Shown here one piece after another: positions 32,440 through 44,280 of a stretch of 64,000 bases of DNA; positions within the stretch are counted from its first letter, which is position 1; the number at the start of each line of letters is the position of its first letter. The position numbers were made by a program, and so were the translations under genes. Origin of the DNA: Cycas panzhihuaensis (taxonomy: Eukaryota > Cycadophyta); the NCBI GenBank assembly GCA_023213395.1, contig CM041465.1, forward strand, positions 230,089,741 to 230,153,740, in the 5' to 3' direction. The notes below the pieces were generated by a model. The model searched no databases, was not told where the DNA came from, and saw only the letters and a list, made by a program, of their open reading frames with translations.

Positions 32440-35400
32440 TGTTTACCAGCTATTAGGAATGGTCATAGGTGAGTCGACTCAGGTAAGTATAGGTACGCTT
32501 CTATCCCTTACCATTATTAGTCCTAGTAAAGGTTGATTGAAGCATTGCATCTACATCACATGACAATTGACTCATTGCATAACCACTATATATCTATTAC
32601 TTAACTGCATTACATCTCCACACTTTTTTAGCCAATGACAATCTAGGGATATGTATCCCATGGTGCTCCACAACCCTCCTTCGTGTCTCCATAGTATTCC
32701 CAAGTACCATTTGGTTTTCGTAGCCCAATCTTATCACCTGTCAGCGCATCGCGACCCCTAACACATTGCCTAGGCTTGGTCGGCATCCTCCACTTATTTG
32801 TTGGCTTTTCTCGAGACTTCTCACCTTTAGTACCTATCTATTAGTAGTTTTCCTAAGCCCCACAACCCTTTCCTACCCCTTGGATAGGGTGCAATCTCCT
32901 TTTAGGCTTCAGTTTCCCTTTTCTTGGATCTCCCAAGCTCTTTCCCCTTTATTTTTCTTATGTTCATGCTGCACCATGATAAACTTCATAGTATTGCTAT
33001 AAACTTCATGGTACCACTAAGTTTACCGTGGGGCGATTGTCACAATTTATTTTTTAAAATCTACCACAACTAATTTCATATTTATTACGAAATTACCACA
33101 TGGAAGTGACTTATTCCCTACCCAAGCCAAACCTTAATCACTCAATTGAGCTAGGGTTGGGTTTAAAAGCCTAAAAAGAGCATCATTTCATCTCTTCTTG
33201 GCTCTCTCACTCAAGTTTTACACACCACTCTCTCCAGAAGTGCCCTACAATATGACAAGTCTGCCATTATTAACTTCTTAGCTAGCATGCAGCCCTCTAT
33301 AACTCTAGATCTATAGCAACATGCCTATAATGTGGCAAGCCAAGGGAAGGACATGCCCCAAGTACTTCATCAAGTGTATATCTTTCATCTCACTCCAAGG
33401 TTCTCCTAGTTTGCTACTCCTTTGGGGTTTCACATGCAAACCCCATAGGGTTGGCCTCTTTCTCTCGTTCTTTAGGTAGATCTACCCCTGATCTGCCCAC
33501 AGTAGGTACTTTTAAGTGTTTATTTTGCTCTTCCTTTCTTTAAAACATTGAAAAAGCTATTTATCATGCATTTACAATACTTTTCTCTCTAATTTTCTTA
33601 CTGTAAATGGGAGGCAAACCCTCCCTTCCTCGCTTGCTTCCTATTTCCTTCTAGCTCTTCCATGGTTTCTCCAAGGAGGCAATAAGGAAGAGACTTTCAT
33701 GGAGAGTGAAAGGAGAAAAGGTAGGATTTTTTACCCAATAAGCCTTCTCCTTAAGAGAAGCCCCCTTCTCTCCCTACCTCTTCCTTCTCCGTGCTTCCCT
33801 TGGATTTCTAAAGAGCTATTGGGAAGGATGTCACTACTAGCAATAGCATATGTAGCCTATTGTTGTGCTTTCTCTTAATCTTGCAGACCCTACACAAGTA
33901 GGATTTTAGCCCCATACTATACTTAACTTGTTTCTTGGTGTTAGGCTTAGTTGAGGTTGCAAAAGTTGCACTTTGTGACTTTTGCAACATTGACAACAAA
34001 CACAATTTTACCCATAACCTGTTGCTTGCATCCCAAGGTCTTTATTGCATTCACCTATCTTTATCACCTTGGTACTTGGATAACATGGAGTACTACAGAT
34101 CCGAAGGGTTATCCATTATGAGGCTAGTCATCCTTTTTCTCCTCTTAGCCCCCTTTTTCCATATTGTTTGCAAGTTAGCATAAAAAGGAACTAAGAGTGA
34201 TCTTGTGTTGGAAATATTTCTTTTGGTTAAGACAAAATTGCATCATATTATTCCACATGTTGTACGTACATCCTGTATGTACTTGCTGCCCCTTGGGAAA
34301 GGGCAAATGTCTCTTAACTACAGGTTTCTTTCTTATTGCACGTGGAGAGGAAGAGGTGAATTTTGACTAAGGTACATTTCTACTTTTCCAGTCATTATTT
34401 CTTTTGGGTCTTAAAGGTTGCAAGATAAAAACGGTAATTTCTTCTGCCTTGCAATACTTTCTTTCTCCTTTCATTTCCTTTTGACTTAGGGGTAGGTAAG
34501 GGAGCCACCACCCTTCTTCGTCGGCATGGTTCCATCATGCCGTCTACAGTTGGGGGTAGCATGAGGAAAGGAAGCACGACAAGGATAGCACTCCTTTCGG
34601 CTGCCTAGTTCTGGGTACGCCTCCCGCTTCCCTTAATCCTCTTTCCCTCACTTTCTTTCTTCCGCCAATATGTCATTTAAAGGAAAGGAAAAGGAAAGGA
34701 ATTAGTGTATATCATTTGTTCTTAACTAGCTTGCCTACCTATTTGATAAAGCACATGTGATAGGGATTATACTCTTTCACACGTCTGCTTGTTGGACTTG
34801 CATCTCTTGCCTACGTCTCGCATTATATATAGCTACCTTGTTGTCTCTCTTCCTTTCATATTTAAAAGATAATGAGAGCGAGGATATGTATATGTGAGTA
34901 AATGAGTAGAGATTTCATGCTATTTTTCTACTCTTGTTTAGAAAGAACTCTCTTGCACACAAAGGCACATTGTCATATACACAACATCTCCATTACGTCA
35001 CTTTATATAGCAACCCACTCATAAACTATTAAAACATTTCCGTTATCAACTCATACCCCTAAGACTCTCTTAGGTATAACACCTTAAGGGCATCCCCCTT
35101 TCAAGGCTTCCCTTTTTCTTTGATCTTTTTTTCACTCATTTTTAGTTAGACTACCTTAGCACGGTCTTTAGGTAGATGCCTGACCTATGAGCTTAGTCAC
35201 CTCGCTAACTCCTTACATGTGTGTGTTATTGTTTTCTCCTTCTTTTACCAAAACAGTTCCTTCATACCACCTTTCTTACGTGAGAAGCCATCCTCGTGCT
35301 CATATTTTCCTCTCTCCTTCAGCCACCCAAGGACAGGAGGGCCCTTCTCTTTGAGGTTACTTGGGAAACTGAGGATGTCCCTCACACACTCATCACTCTT

Positions 35401-35594
35401 AATCTAGGTAGAGTTACCTCAAAGGAAGTTCACGCACCATTTGTGGGTCCCAAACCTATATTCCAATGCATAAATGCCCTTTTTGGGTGATTCTTTTACT
35501 TATCCCATAAGATCCTTAGCCTTAGAACCTTTTATTATTCTGTTTGATCTTATCTGAGTGTAATTACCCCCCCCCGCCAAGAGGTGTGATTCCA
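32440..35594 (+). repeat. Element B right (3') LTR
   Basis: 3155 bp matching 896-4089 in direct orientation, from TGTTTACCAGCTATTAGGAA to GATTCCA. Many substitutions, mostly transitions, separate the two copies, showing an old insertion. The GGTACC-centred motif is at about 32976-33030. No gene is supported inside. A C-rich run near 35567-35575 is private to this copy. Confidence 0.9.
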
Positions 35595-37516
35595 TGGCCA
35601 AAACCCTATCCCTTATCCTATACCTCTCACATCATATTTTACATCATGCATAGTTGCCCTGCAAGGAGGACCCGTTCCCTCCTATATTCTACTATCCCAT
35701 TAACCTTCCCCTGTAAGGGCATACTTACACCTTTCTATTACCCATGAGGTATGCCCTTAGGGTAGGATAAGACTTCCTCGCCTACCTCCTTACCTAATGC
35801 ATTCCTATATGGGATCAGTTCCTCCTCATCAATTAGGGGGAGCCTCTTATCCTCTCTATAGTTCTACCCCTTACCTCCCTCATGCTGGAAGTAGGTATCT
35901 ATGTCCACCTCCTCTATATTCTTGGGTTGATCTACTAGCTCAACTAGGGATTTGCCCCTTTGTTAACTACCACTTAACCATACTATTTATTGAGGCCCTT
36001 AGAACTAACTTACTACCTCCTCCCCCTGAAGTACCGAAATTCGATGGTACTTCCTCACATGACCCAACTGAGCATTTCAATGGCTTTGCCATGGCCTGTA
36101 TTGATTATTAGGCTAATAATCATATCCTTATGAAGTTATTCCCGAGATCCTTGTAGGGAGACACCCTTAAATGGTTCTACCATCTCCCTTTCCACTCCAT
36201 TTTTACCTTCCAATAGCTAATTGATGAATTTGTTAACTACTTTAATGTGGCTAGGCCCTTCGAAAGTGGGATCAAATCCCTTTTATCACTTAAATAAGGC
36301 CACAAGGAGTTCAACCATGACTTTGTGAGGTGATTCCATGACCTCCTCTATTCTTCTAAGGTAACTTTACCTAAAGAAATGAAGAGGAATATCTCTATTA
36401 ATGCCTTGCATTTTGAGGTACACGTGAAAGTCCCTCAAGATAGGAGAAATGAGTGCAATTCTTCCATAGATAAATGCTTGGCATTAGAGGCTATTAAGAT
36501 CTAAGAAGGTCTCAAGAAACTCCCTAGATGATCGCAATACCATGAGGTAGCCCCTCCACCATGTCACCAAAAGGGTTAACAATAACCTCCAAGGCCTCAT
36601 ACTAGCATGACTAAAAGGACCTTAGACCCCTTTACCTCCACTATATATTTATTTGAATATATGGTTAAGAATTTGAAGCTCTAACCAACTCAAACTTCTT
36701 TAGAATTGTATCGACCTGTGCACCAAACTTCCCAAACTTTTCCACCTAAAGGTGGAAGTGCCTAAGCTTCTTAAATGAGGAAGGCAAGACCCCCTCTCAA
36801 AAAGAAGTGGTGTTCTATATATGGGTAGTGCTTGTATGAGGATTTATCAATGTTGGTCACAACATCCTAAGCTTGCACCACGCTATGATTACCCCCTCAA
36901 AGGGCTTCTAAACCTAAACTAGAGTAACCTATTCATCGAGACCCTTTTCTAAACCATAGTGAACAAGATTGACCTACCCAAAATAGGAGAGTAAGAAATA
37001 GGAGGTAATTCCCTGACCCTTCCTATGATCAAGTAAAGGAGAAGGGACTAAGGGATCTATCAATTCCATTGAGTCTAAGGTCCTAATGCTCTTCATCTTC
37101 TCAAACTAAGAATAAAGGGAAGAGAGTGATCCAAATGCTTAAGACAACTCAAGTATACCTCATCACACATTCTCAAGCTATAAAGGAGACTAGTGCAGCC
37201 TCCACTTCAAAATAAAACCCTCCTATAGACAACCCACCTATAGAGATTCCATTAGTCTCAAAGACCATCCCTATCCATCCTAGGCATTATGATTTTTGAA
37301 GAGCACTTCCTCAACCCATTGGAAAAGGGAAGGCCTTCTCTATTATCGAAGAGCTTTACACTATGTCTGTAAGTATTTGGATGCCCTCAATAATGAGCTC
37401 TTCTCTTATAGGCCCTGGGCCAAAAAGATGTGGCCATTTATTCTATGGGCATGACCTCTCATAAGTCACCCATTCTTTCTTTTGACCCAAGAGACCTTAC
37501 TCCCACCAATGAGAGG
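35595..37516 (+). pseudogene. gag: Element A gag core, zinc knuckle and gag-protease linker
   Basis: Resumes A's gag after element B. 35797-36111 is open: PFVNYHLTILFIEALRTNLL, PPPEVPKFDGTSSHDPTEHF, MACIDY, then a TAG at the same Trp codon as in B. The core continues (LKWFYHLPFHSIFTF, IDEFVNYFNVARPFESG) with many TAGs to about 36540. A decayed knuckle (KKWCSIYG...) lies near 36800. The linker (HYDF-RALPQPIGKGKAFS, about 37285-37345) follows, and the piece ends SPTNER just where element D inserted. Confidence 0.8.
37512..37516. repeat. Target site duplication of element D (AGAGG)
   Basis: AGAGG at 37512-37516, before TGTTAAG, is repeated at 47212-47216 after ...TCCAACT. A's reading passes through (...NER then EH...), as in B (PSNEREC). 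The right LTR end reads ACT where ACA is expected, a single base change. Confidence 0.88.
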
Positions 37517-37945
37517 TGTTAAGAAAAGTAAGACCTAATAATTAGAAACTGCCACTAAGATCTAAATGATTTTTCAACTGGTTATAGGAATTGAAACTAA
37601 AATTTAACATACAAGTCCTTAAACCAGAGATAATATAATAAATAAATTAGAAAGCTAAAGCATCACATATACACCATATATAATGTAGTAAAACCCTAGC
37701 AGTGTGCTAAGGAAACATCCACATAGGAAAGGTATCGCTCTTTATTATCCAAGAATAAAGAAATATACATAATCTACAATAGAATGCTTACAATAACAAC
37801 AGCTAGCCACCTCTTCTTAATATAGTACATCCAATACATTGAATACTATCAACATAATGAAAAAACACCCTAAATTAGGCTATATGAGATAGTCATATAA
37901 GGCACAAATCTCGACCATTAAATTTGGGGTATTTTGAATGAATGA
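37517..37945 (-). repeat. Element D left LTR (3' LTR), truncated
   Basis: About 430 bp starting TGTTAAGAAAA and matching 46553-46985. The match ends at GAATGAATGACCC (right copy: GAATGAATAACCC), after which integrase coding sequence begins. The remaining LTR part present at 46985-47211 is absent. Confidence 0.85.
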
Positions 37946-38800
37946 CCCTGATTAAACACAATATCTCTGTTAATAGTGATTTTATGGGTAGTAGGATCCC
38001 ATAACCTATATCCCTTCACACCATTTCTATCACCATAACCAATAAAGATACATCTCTTGGATTTCGAGTCTAACTTTGAATGTTGACTTTTATTAGTCAA
38101 GGCATAAGCATCACAACCAAAAACTTTCAAATTTAAATAGTCACATGGATGTCCAATCTAGACCTCTTCAATAATCTAGTAGTCTATTGCAAGTGACGGT
38201 GACCTATTTACCAAATAACAAGCTATCTAAATAGCTTCTTCCCATAGGCCCTACTCTACTCTTATATTGCTCGGCATGCTTCTCACTCTTTCCAAGAGTA
38301 TCCTATTCATACGCTCAACTATCTATAGAGTATAACTAGTGGTCTTATACCTTTCAATTCCAACATCTCTGCAATAGTTCTCAAATTCCAAGGAGTTGAA
38401 CTCATCTCCATTATCAGTTCTTAAACATTTGATTGACCTGCCAGTGCTCTTCTGAACTAGAGCCTTAAACTACTTAAATACATTGAAAACTTTATATTTC
38501 CTTTTAAAAAAATAGATCCATGCCTTTATGGAGTAATCATCTATAAATGTGATAAAGTACAATGATCCTCAATAAGATATTATAAGGGTTAGTCCCCATA
38601 CATATGAATGTATATAATCCAGAACACCTTTACTAGTGTGACTCCTTACTTTAAAACTGAGTCTATACTACTTTCCAAAAATATAATATTTACAAAAAGT
38701 CAAATTTGAAATCTATAAGTTATGAGCAACTTATGGTTCATAAGCACCTTAAGTCCTCTCTCACTTATGTACCTAAATCTCAGATGTCATAATTAAGCTA
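37918..38800 (-). pseudogene. Element D integrase (partial)
   Basis: The C-terminal part at 38130-37918 is open (KVFGCDAYALTNKSQHSKLD, KRCIFIGYGDRNGVKGYRLW, DPTTHKITINRDIVFNQGHS), the typical end of a copia integrase core. Upstream pieces (to about 38800) are readable only in short frames with stops. The final residues run into the LTR-like repeat, which is the deletion junction. Confidence 0.8.
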
Positions 38801-39400
38801 GATCCTCTATAGTCTTTGATATTATAGCCGTATGGTAGACATCTATACTTCCTAACAAATATAAAGGTTTCCTTTCTTTAAGGCTTTCATAATAACTAAG
38901 GCACCCTTTGACACCTTCAAGACTCTTTCATGACCTATGTACTTATAACCACTAGAATCTAGTTCACCCAAATAAATCATATTCCTTTTTAGATCAGGTA
39001 CATGTCTAACTTTAGTTAATGTTCTCACTACACCATTGAATATTTTAATTCTGATGCTACTAATACCTACTATCTTACAAGAAACTTCATTTCCCATAAG
39101 CACATCACCACCATCAAGAGGTTGGTATGATGAAAACAAACTCTTATATAGACACATATAGTGTGAAGTACCTGAATCCAATAATCAATCACGATAATAA
39201 TGGAAAACATTATAAGCAACTAAGATATCATCATCTATACCTTGATTTGACTCCATTTAATTAACCTCCTTGGTAGGATCTTCTTTTTTCTGGAACTCCT
39301 TCCTTTTGTAGCAATCCTTCTTAAGATGACATGTCTTATTGCAATGCTAATATCTTAGCTTACTCTTCTTGCCTTTTGACTTTGACCTCGATGTGTCCCT
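38801..39400 (-). pseudogene. Element D protease, GAG-pre-integrase and zinc knuckle
   Basis: 39181-38852 is open. It has MDSGTSHYMCLYKSLFSSYQ, with DSGTSxHM-like copia protease active site, DVLMGNEVSCKIVGISSIRI and VRTLTKVRHVPDLKRNMIYL, then KGALVIMKALKKGNLY, the GAG-pre-integrase block. The DVRHVPDLK-type block is common in Tnt1/Tork-like copia elements. Around 39350-39320 a CCHC knuckle is visible (HCNKTCHLKKDCYKR) whose first Cys and next Trp codons have turned to TAT and TAG. Confidence 0.82.
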
Positions 39401-39767
39401 AGAGCTTTGTACTCTCTCAATCATTTAGCCCCTTGCTGTCATAGCTTCTAGTGTGGAGGTTTCAAGACTGGACTTCCTCCTTACCTCTTTCATTAGCAAA
39501 GCACTCATAACAAAATCATAGTCTAAGTCATCTATAGTACTAAAACTAATTGAGGTGAAAATATTATCCTAAGATTCTGGTAATAAATATAACAAAGTAA
39601 TTACCTTATCCTCATTCTCAATTGTGACATCGATACTAGCCAATTGACAAATAAGGGTATTAAAAATATTTAAATAATCAAGAATTTTTGTACCTTCCTT
39701 CATTCATAATAAGTACAACTACCTCTTCAAATAGATTTGATTCGTCACTGATTTAGTCATATACAAG
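39401..39767 (-). pseudogene. Element D gag, C-terminal part
   Basis: Minus-strand reading NIFNTLICQLASIDVTIENE, DKVITLLYLLPESWDNIFTS, MSALLMKEVRRKSS is a copia gag (UBN2/DUF4219-like) domain. Towards 39767 it reads YMTKSVTNQIYLKR. There E has inserted; the reading continues at 46201 (LEGL...). Confidence 0.8.
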
Positions 39768-40657
39768 TGATCCCAAAGTAGAGCTTAATTGGTAAGAAAT
39801 AAATTATCAACCTTTCTTCTTGAGATCCTGGGCATTAGTATAGAATTCTCAATAACATCAAAATAAGGATGAGCCCACAAAAGGAAATTTTGCACCAAAT
39901 CATTTATACTTTCCATTGGTCTAAAGGTAAGAAGAGTAATACTTTTATTAAACTATAAAAATCTCCATTTAATGATGGAGAAAACAACTAGCAAAAGAAT
40001 GGTCAAGTTATAAGGAATAGATGATACAATTATACCATAATGGGGGCCTCCAACCCTCTAAGTGCTTCTCCAAGGATGCTCCCAAGTCAAGTCTCTTTCA
40101 CATACAATAACCAAGTCTTCAACCACATAAATGAGCTCAATAGGGCTCAATTTATATAAAGAAACCCAAATTGCATATTTAACAAGTAGCAATCATGCAG
40201 GTATAACTACTAACATCCAGAATGCATGTTGTCCAAGTGGCCTTCATGTAATTCTAAAAGATTGCAGCTTGTACCTAGGCCTAAAGAACTCCAATTTAGC
40301 TAAAATTTTGTACACATATATAAGAACATGTCCCCTTCTCTTTCTAAATATTTTATCTCATTTGGATGTCATTTGTCTATATTTTCATTGATTTAATAAT
40401 AGTATGTATTTGTTGTTTTTCTGCTGGATGTGGGATCAATTTTCTGTAAAACAAGGCTTGAAATCTAATCAAATGATATTTTTTGAACCCCATCTTTTGT
40501 ACACATGTAGTGGGATGTGTCTTCTTCCTTTTGACAAAATTTCATATAAGTTTGATACCATTTTGCCATATCTCTTCCAGTTATTCCAATGCCTATCATT
40601 TTCTACATCCTGTAGACATATGGTAGATCCTCTTAGCATTTTCTACCTCCTAGATCA
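39768..40657 (-). repeat. Element E left LTR (3' LTR)
   Basis: 890 bp matching 45290-46200. Starts TGATCCCAAAGTAGAGC and ends CTCCTAGATCA on the + strand. The ORFs 40131-40391 and 40404-40877 lie largely inside it and are not supported. Confidence 0.9.
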
Positions 40658-40675
40658 TGGATCCCCTTCCTTGGA
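40658..40675 (-). other. Polypurine tract of element E
   Basis: Minus strand CCAAGGAAGGGGATCCA directly before the 3' LTR start (TGATCTAGGAGG). Confidence 0.75.
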
Positions 40676-40697
40676 AAATAGCCAACTCCTATTTGGC

Positions 40698-42150
40698 TTA
40701 GAATTGAATATGGAGGAAGTTTTGCTCTCCTTGTTGCCTACTAAACCACTTGGCCTTACTAGGCAATTGTCCTGCTACTCTAATCCTGAAAGATTCATGT
40801 GTCTTATGTCTTGTTTTGGTGGATTTTCTCTCCAAGATACAATCTTCCTTAAGAGGCTCCTCACTTTCCAAATATAAGTTATCAACTGAAGGTAAAGTGA
40901 ACTGGTCATGCTCCTCATCTAGCATGGAGGGCTCAAAGAGTTTTAAATATTCATCATTTACTACTGAATATATTTGCATATAAGGTGGAAGATCAAGTTA
41001 GAAAGCATTGCCACCTACTTTTCGCAAAATCTTGGATGATCCATACCTTATAGGTTTGAGTTTCTTACCTTCTCCTTTTAATCTCTCCTTGCTCAAGTAT
41101 AACCATACCAAATCTCCTTCTTGAAAAGTATACTCTTGCCTATGCTTGTCATGTCTTTCCTTGTACTTTTGTTGAGTCCTTAGAAGTTGATCATGTGCTT
41201 CTTTATGGACTCTTTAGGTCTTCTCCAAGTATCTTAAAGCCTTGTTATGCTCCTCCTTCTCTTTGATGGATCCTTCCTTAGCTTGCATGGAAAACTCTAA
41301 GTCAAATGGACTTTGAGGCAGGTATCCCAAACAAACTTCAAAAGTTGTTTTAGAGTGTGATGCATGCATTACCCTTTTAAATGCAAATTATAGAAAAGCC
41401 AATGATTCATCCTAATTCTTTGGATGCTTAGAATTGTATCCCCTTAATAAATGTACCAAAGTTATATTTACTACTTCAGTTTTTCCATCTGTTTGAGGAT
41501 GGAAACTTGTACTCCTCTTCAATTTGGTATCTATCATCTCCTATAGTGTCTTCCAAAATGATGAAAGGAATCGAGTGTCCCGATCTGAAATGATGGAAGA
41601 AGGCAAGCCAAAATTCTTCCATACATGCTCAAAGAACAACTCAGTTGCTCCTGTTCCTATGATTATCTTCTTACAAGGTATTAGACATATCATTTTACTA
41701 AACTTATCTACAATAATAAAGAGATAGTCATGTCCCTTCCTAGTCATGGGAAATCCCCCTAAGAAATCAATGGAGATACTTTCCCAAGGCCTAGTAGGAA
41801 TAGGAAGTGGTGTATACAATCCTAATTTTCTAGAAGAAGGCTTAGAAGTATTACATATTATGCATCCCTTTACATATGTTTTTACATCATTTTACATTTT
41901 TGGCTATACAATATATCTTCTCAAGTTTTCTAAAGTCTTCTCTATACCAAAGTAACCAGCTACTTTAGAAGTATAAGCTTCTCTAAGCCACTTGATCTTA
42001 TCTCCTTTTGATGGAACATAGAGCTGCTCCTATTTGAAAAGTAGACCATCCTTCCAAGCAAGCTTGGAAGGTCTTCCTTTCACAAGGTTCTCTAATTATT
42101 CCTTCAAGGCTTCATCTTCATGGTACATGTCTTTGTACTCTTCATGATGC
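40698..42150 (-). pseudogene. Element E integrase with chromodomain-like tail
   Basis: From about 42150 the reading has the zinc-binding part (CIICNTSKPSSRKLG) and the core. 41819-41541 is open: first Asp in ESISIDFLGGFP, second in SSIISDRDTRFLSSFWKTL. After a TAG the Glu follows in [17 protein letters not shown] (about 41500). The rest is readable to EYTFQEGDLVWLYLSKERLK and KILRKVGGNAF. The tail at 40979-40698 (ILERKSTKTRHKTHESF, then KAKWFSRQQG) resembles a chromodomain, as in chromoviruses that target heterochromatin. Three or more stops interrupt it. The chromodomain call is by eye. Confidence 0.8.
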
Positions 42151-42239
42151 ATTGGCTCCACCTGCAAACTCATAAGAGAACTATAAACAAAAGTAGAAGA
42201 AGAAGTGGAACAAGGTGGTCTAGATAACATATCAGTAAT

Positions 42240-42804
42240 TTGTTAGTATATGCCTTTTTGTACTTAATTACAATATTTAATTATTGTAAATAACTCATCC
42301 ACTTCATGTGTCTTGCTTGTTGTAATTTACTTTGGGTTTATAAAAATTGAAGAGGCTTATGATCGGTATGAACTACAACCTCTTTTCCAAGTAAGTAGGA
42401 CATCCAATGCTTACATGCTTGATGTAGTGCGAATATTTTTTGATCATATGTTGGGTAGTTTTTTTAATTTGAGGGGTGAAGACTTTTGAATGGTAAGTAA
42501 TAGGCTTCCCATCTTGAATAAGGACATCTCCCATCATATTTCTACTTGCATCAGCTTCTACTTCAAAATGCCTTTATAAATTTAGCATTGCCAAAACTAA
42601 TGCTTCATAAATTTTATTCTTAAAAAGAAGAAAAGCTTCTTCCTTCTTGGAACCCCAAGTAAACATTTTACTAACTTTTGTCAATCCATGTAGAGGTACT
42701 GCAACCTATGAGAAATGAAGAATAAACTTTCTCAAGTATTGACAAGCTCCTAAAAAACTTCTCACCTCTGTGGTGTTTGTTGGCCTAGGCCATTTGAGGA
42801 TGGC
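42240..42804 (-). pseudogene. Element E RNase H
   Basis: Reads WPRPTNTTEVRSFLGACQYL, FTWGSKKEEAFLLFKNKI, FEVEADASRNMMGDVLIQDG, KPITYHSKVFTPQ. The Asp in EADAS is the expected first acidic residue of gypsy RNase H. Stops lie near 42706 and 42613, and the 3' part decays after 42370. Confidence 0.8.
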
Positions 42805-43770
42805 TTAAGCCTTGAGTAGATCAATGCTCAACTTTCCTCCTCTAACCATAAAGCCTAGGAAGACCAAGTTCTCCTTGCCAAATTCACACTTCTTCACATT
42901 AAGCTTCAAATGATACTTAGCCATAGTCTTCAAAACTTCTTTTATATATTGCAAATGTTCCTCCCATGTGTTGCTAAAAATCAAAATGTCATCAAGATAG
43001 ACAACAATAAAATTATCCAAGTAAGGCCTTAACACTTCATTCATTAGCCTCATGAATGTTGTAGGAGCATTACACAATCTAAAAAGTATAACGATCCATT
43101 CAAAGAGTCCTTGCTTTATTTTGAAGGCTGTCATCTTCCGTGTGTTCTCCTCTTTGACCCTAACTTGGTGATAACCACTTTTCAAATCCAACTTAGTAAA
43201 ATAATAAGCATGCTGAATTTGATCAAGAAAATCATCTATGCGGGGCAAAGGGTAGCGATTTTTAATTGTAATTTTATTCAAAGCATGAAAGTCTATACAT
43301 ATTATCCATCCTCCATCCTTCTTAGGCACCAAGACAATTGGTGACCCATAAGATGAACATGAAGGTCTTATGACCCCTTGATTAAGAAATTCCTCAACTT
43401 TCCTCTTTATCTCATTATTCTTTACAATGGAGTGGCTATACAAAGCAATATTAGGCAATGGTGCATTTCCTACAAGAGTGATTTCATGCTCTATCTTTCT
43501 CTTTGGTGGTAGCCCATCAACATGTTGAAATATAATGTCATACATTATCTTTAACTCCTTAATTTGTTGCATTTGTTTAGGTGATATAAGAAGAGTGTGA
43601 GTAGAAGGATCTTCTTCATCTCTTGGCTCTTCTTTTCTCCTTACCATTAAGATGATGAATTTACCACATGCATTGATCATCATTTTTGCTTGAGTGGTTG
43701 AAATTAATGTTATCTTATCCAAGTGCTTCTTTGTGGCCTTTATGATGAATCCCTTGTTATCCTTCATCAA
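42805..43770 (-). CDS. Element E reverse transcriptase (open, 321 codons)
   Basis: A continuous frame covering the end of the protease-RT linker and the whole RT. Blocks in order: HEITLVGNAPLPNIALYSHS, EEFLNQGVIRPSCSSYGSP, VPKKDGGWIICIDFHALNKI, NRYPLPRIDDFLDQIQHAYY, FTKLDLKSGYHQVRVKEENT, IVVYLDDILIFSNTWEEHLQ (YLDD active site intact) and NVKKCEFGKENLVFLGFMV. It would copy element RNA inside the particle. It is a segment of one Pol polyprotein, not a separate gene. The first Met given is simply the first after a stop. It ends in an RNase H-side stop at 42805. Confidence 0.85.
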   Translation of the reverse strand: MMKDNKGFIIKATKKHLDKITLISTTQAKMMINACGKFIILMVRRKEEPRDEEDPSTHTLLISPKQMQQIKELKIMYDIIFQHVDGLPPKRKIEHEITLVGNAPLPNIALYSHSIVKNNEIKRKVEEFLNQGVIRPSCSSYGSPIVLVPKKDGGWIICIDFHALNKITIKNRYPLPRIDDFLDQIQHAYYFTKLDLKSGYHQVRVKEENTRKMTAFKIKQGLFEWIVILFRLCNAPTTFMRLMNEVLRPYLDNFIVVYLDDILIFSNTWEEHLQYIKEVLKTMAKYHLKLNVKKCEFGKENLVFLGFMVRGGKLSIDLLKA

Positions 43771-44280
43771 CTGATACTTTCTCTCCCTTCGATAGAAGAG
43801 TGCATCTTAATCCCACAAGTAGGGACTCCTAAGCACAACATAGCATACATTTAATGGTACCACATCACATATCACTTCATCAACAAAAACATTAGTGATG
43901 GAAAATTTAAATGTACATTGATTTGATATTTGCATTTCCACATCTTTATAGATCCAACCAAGAGGATATGGGTGAGGGTGCGGAGTAGTTATCAACCCAA
44001 GGCTCTTTCTGAGATCAAATTCTTTTGGCTCCCCAGATCTATAATGACACCAATAATATTATTTCCTACTTGAAGCTTCAAGTGAAATAGTTCCTCCCTT
44101 GTAGCATCATCTCCATAATTTGTAAGTAGAGTAACCTTCTCTTCTTCTCCTTCACTTTGAATCTCCACCTCAGAAAGTAGTGCTTTCCCTTTTTCCTTCT
44201 TTCTTAATTCCATATCCTTGATATACTTTAGCTTTAGCTCTGTATGTAACTTCCAATACTTTGCTGTAATATGACCACTA
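43771..44280 (-). pseudogene. Element E aspartic protease
   Basis: 44100-43992 encodes GNNIIGVIIDLGSQKNLISE, where DLGS takes the place of the usual DTGS active site. 43995-43807 continues it (MQISNQCTFKFSITNVFVDE, VICDVVPLNVCYVVLRSPYL, the last being the LLGRPW-like box). A frame break near 43995 separates the two. Confidence 0.75.

Larger units (their letters stand above)
896..35594 (+). mobile_element. Element B: Tat-like Ty3/gypsy retrotransposon, about 18.1 kb without its nested insert
   Basis: Two direct repeats of about 3.2 kb (896-4089 and 32440-35594) bracket a + strand gag, protease, RT, RNase H and integrase, an antisense PMD gene, an aRNH ORF and a polypurine tract. The LTRs begin TGTTT and end TTCCA. 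A primer site follows the left LTR and CCAAGGGGGTAA precedes the right LTR. Element C occupies 6820-23390. The total of 34.7 kb includes that insert. B interrupts the gag of element A. I see no clean target duplication (left ...ACGAGT, right TGGCC...), but A's gag reading resumes across B. All coding regions carry stops. Confidence 0.88.
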
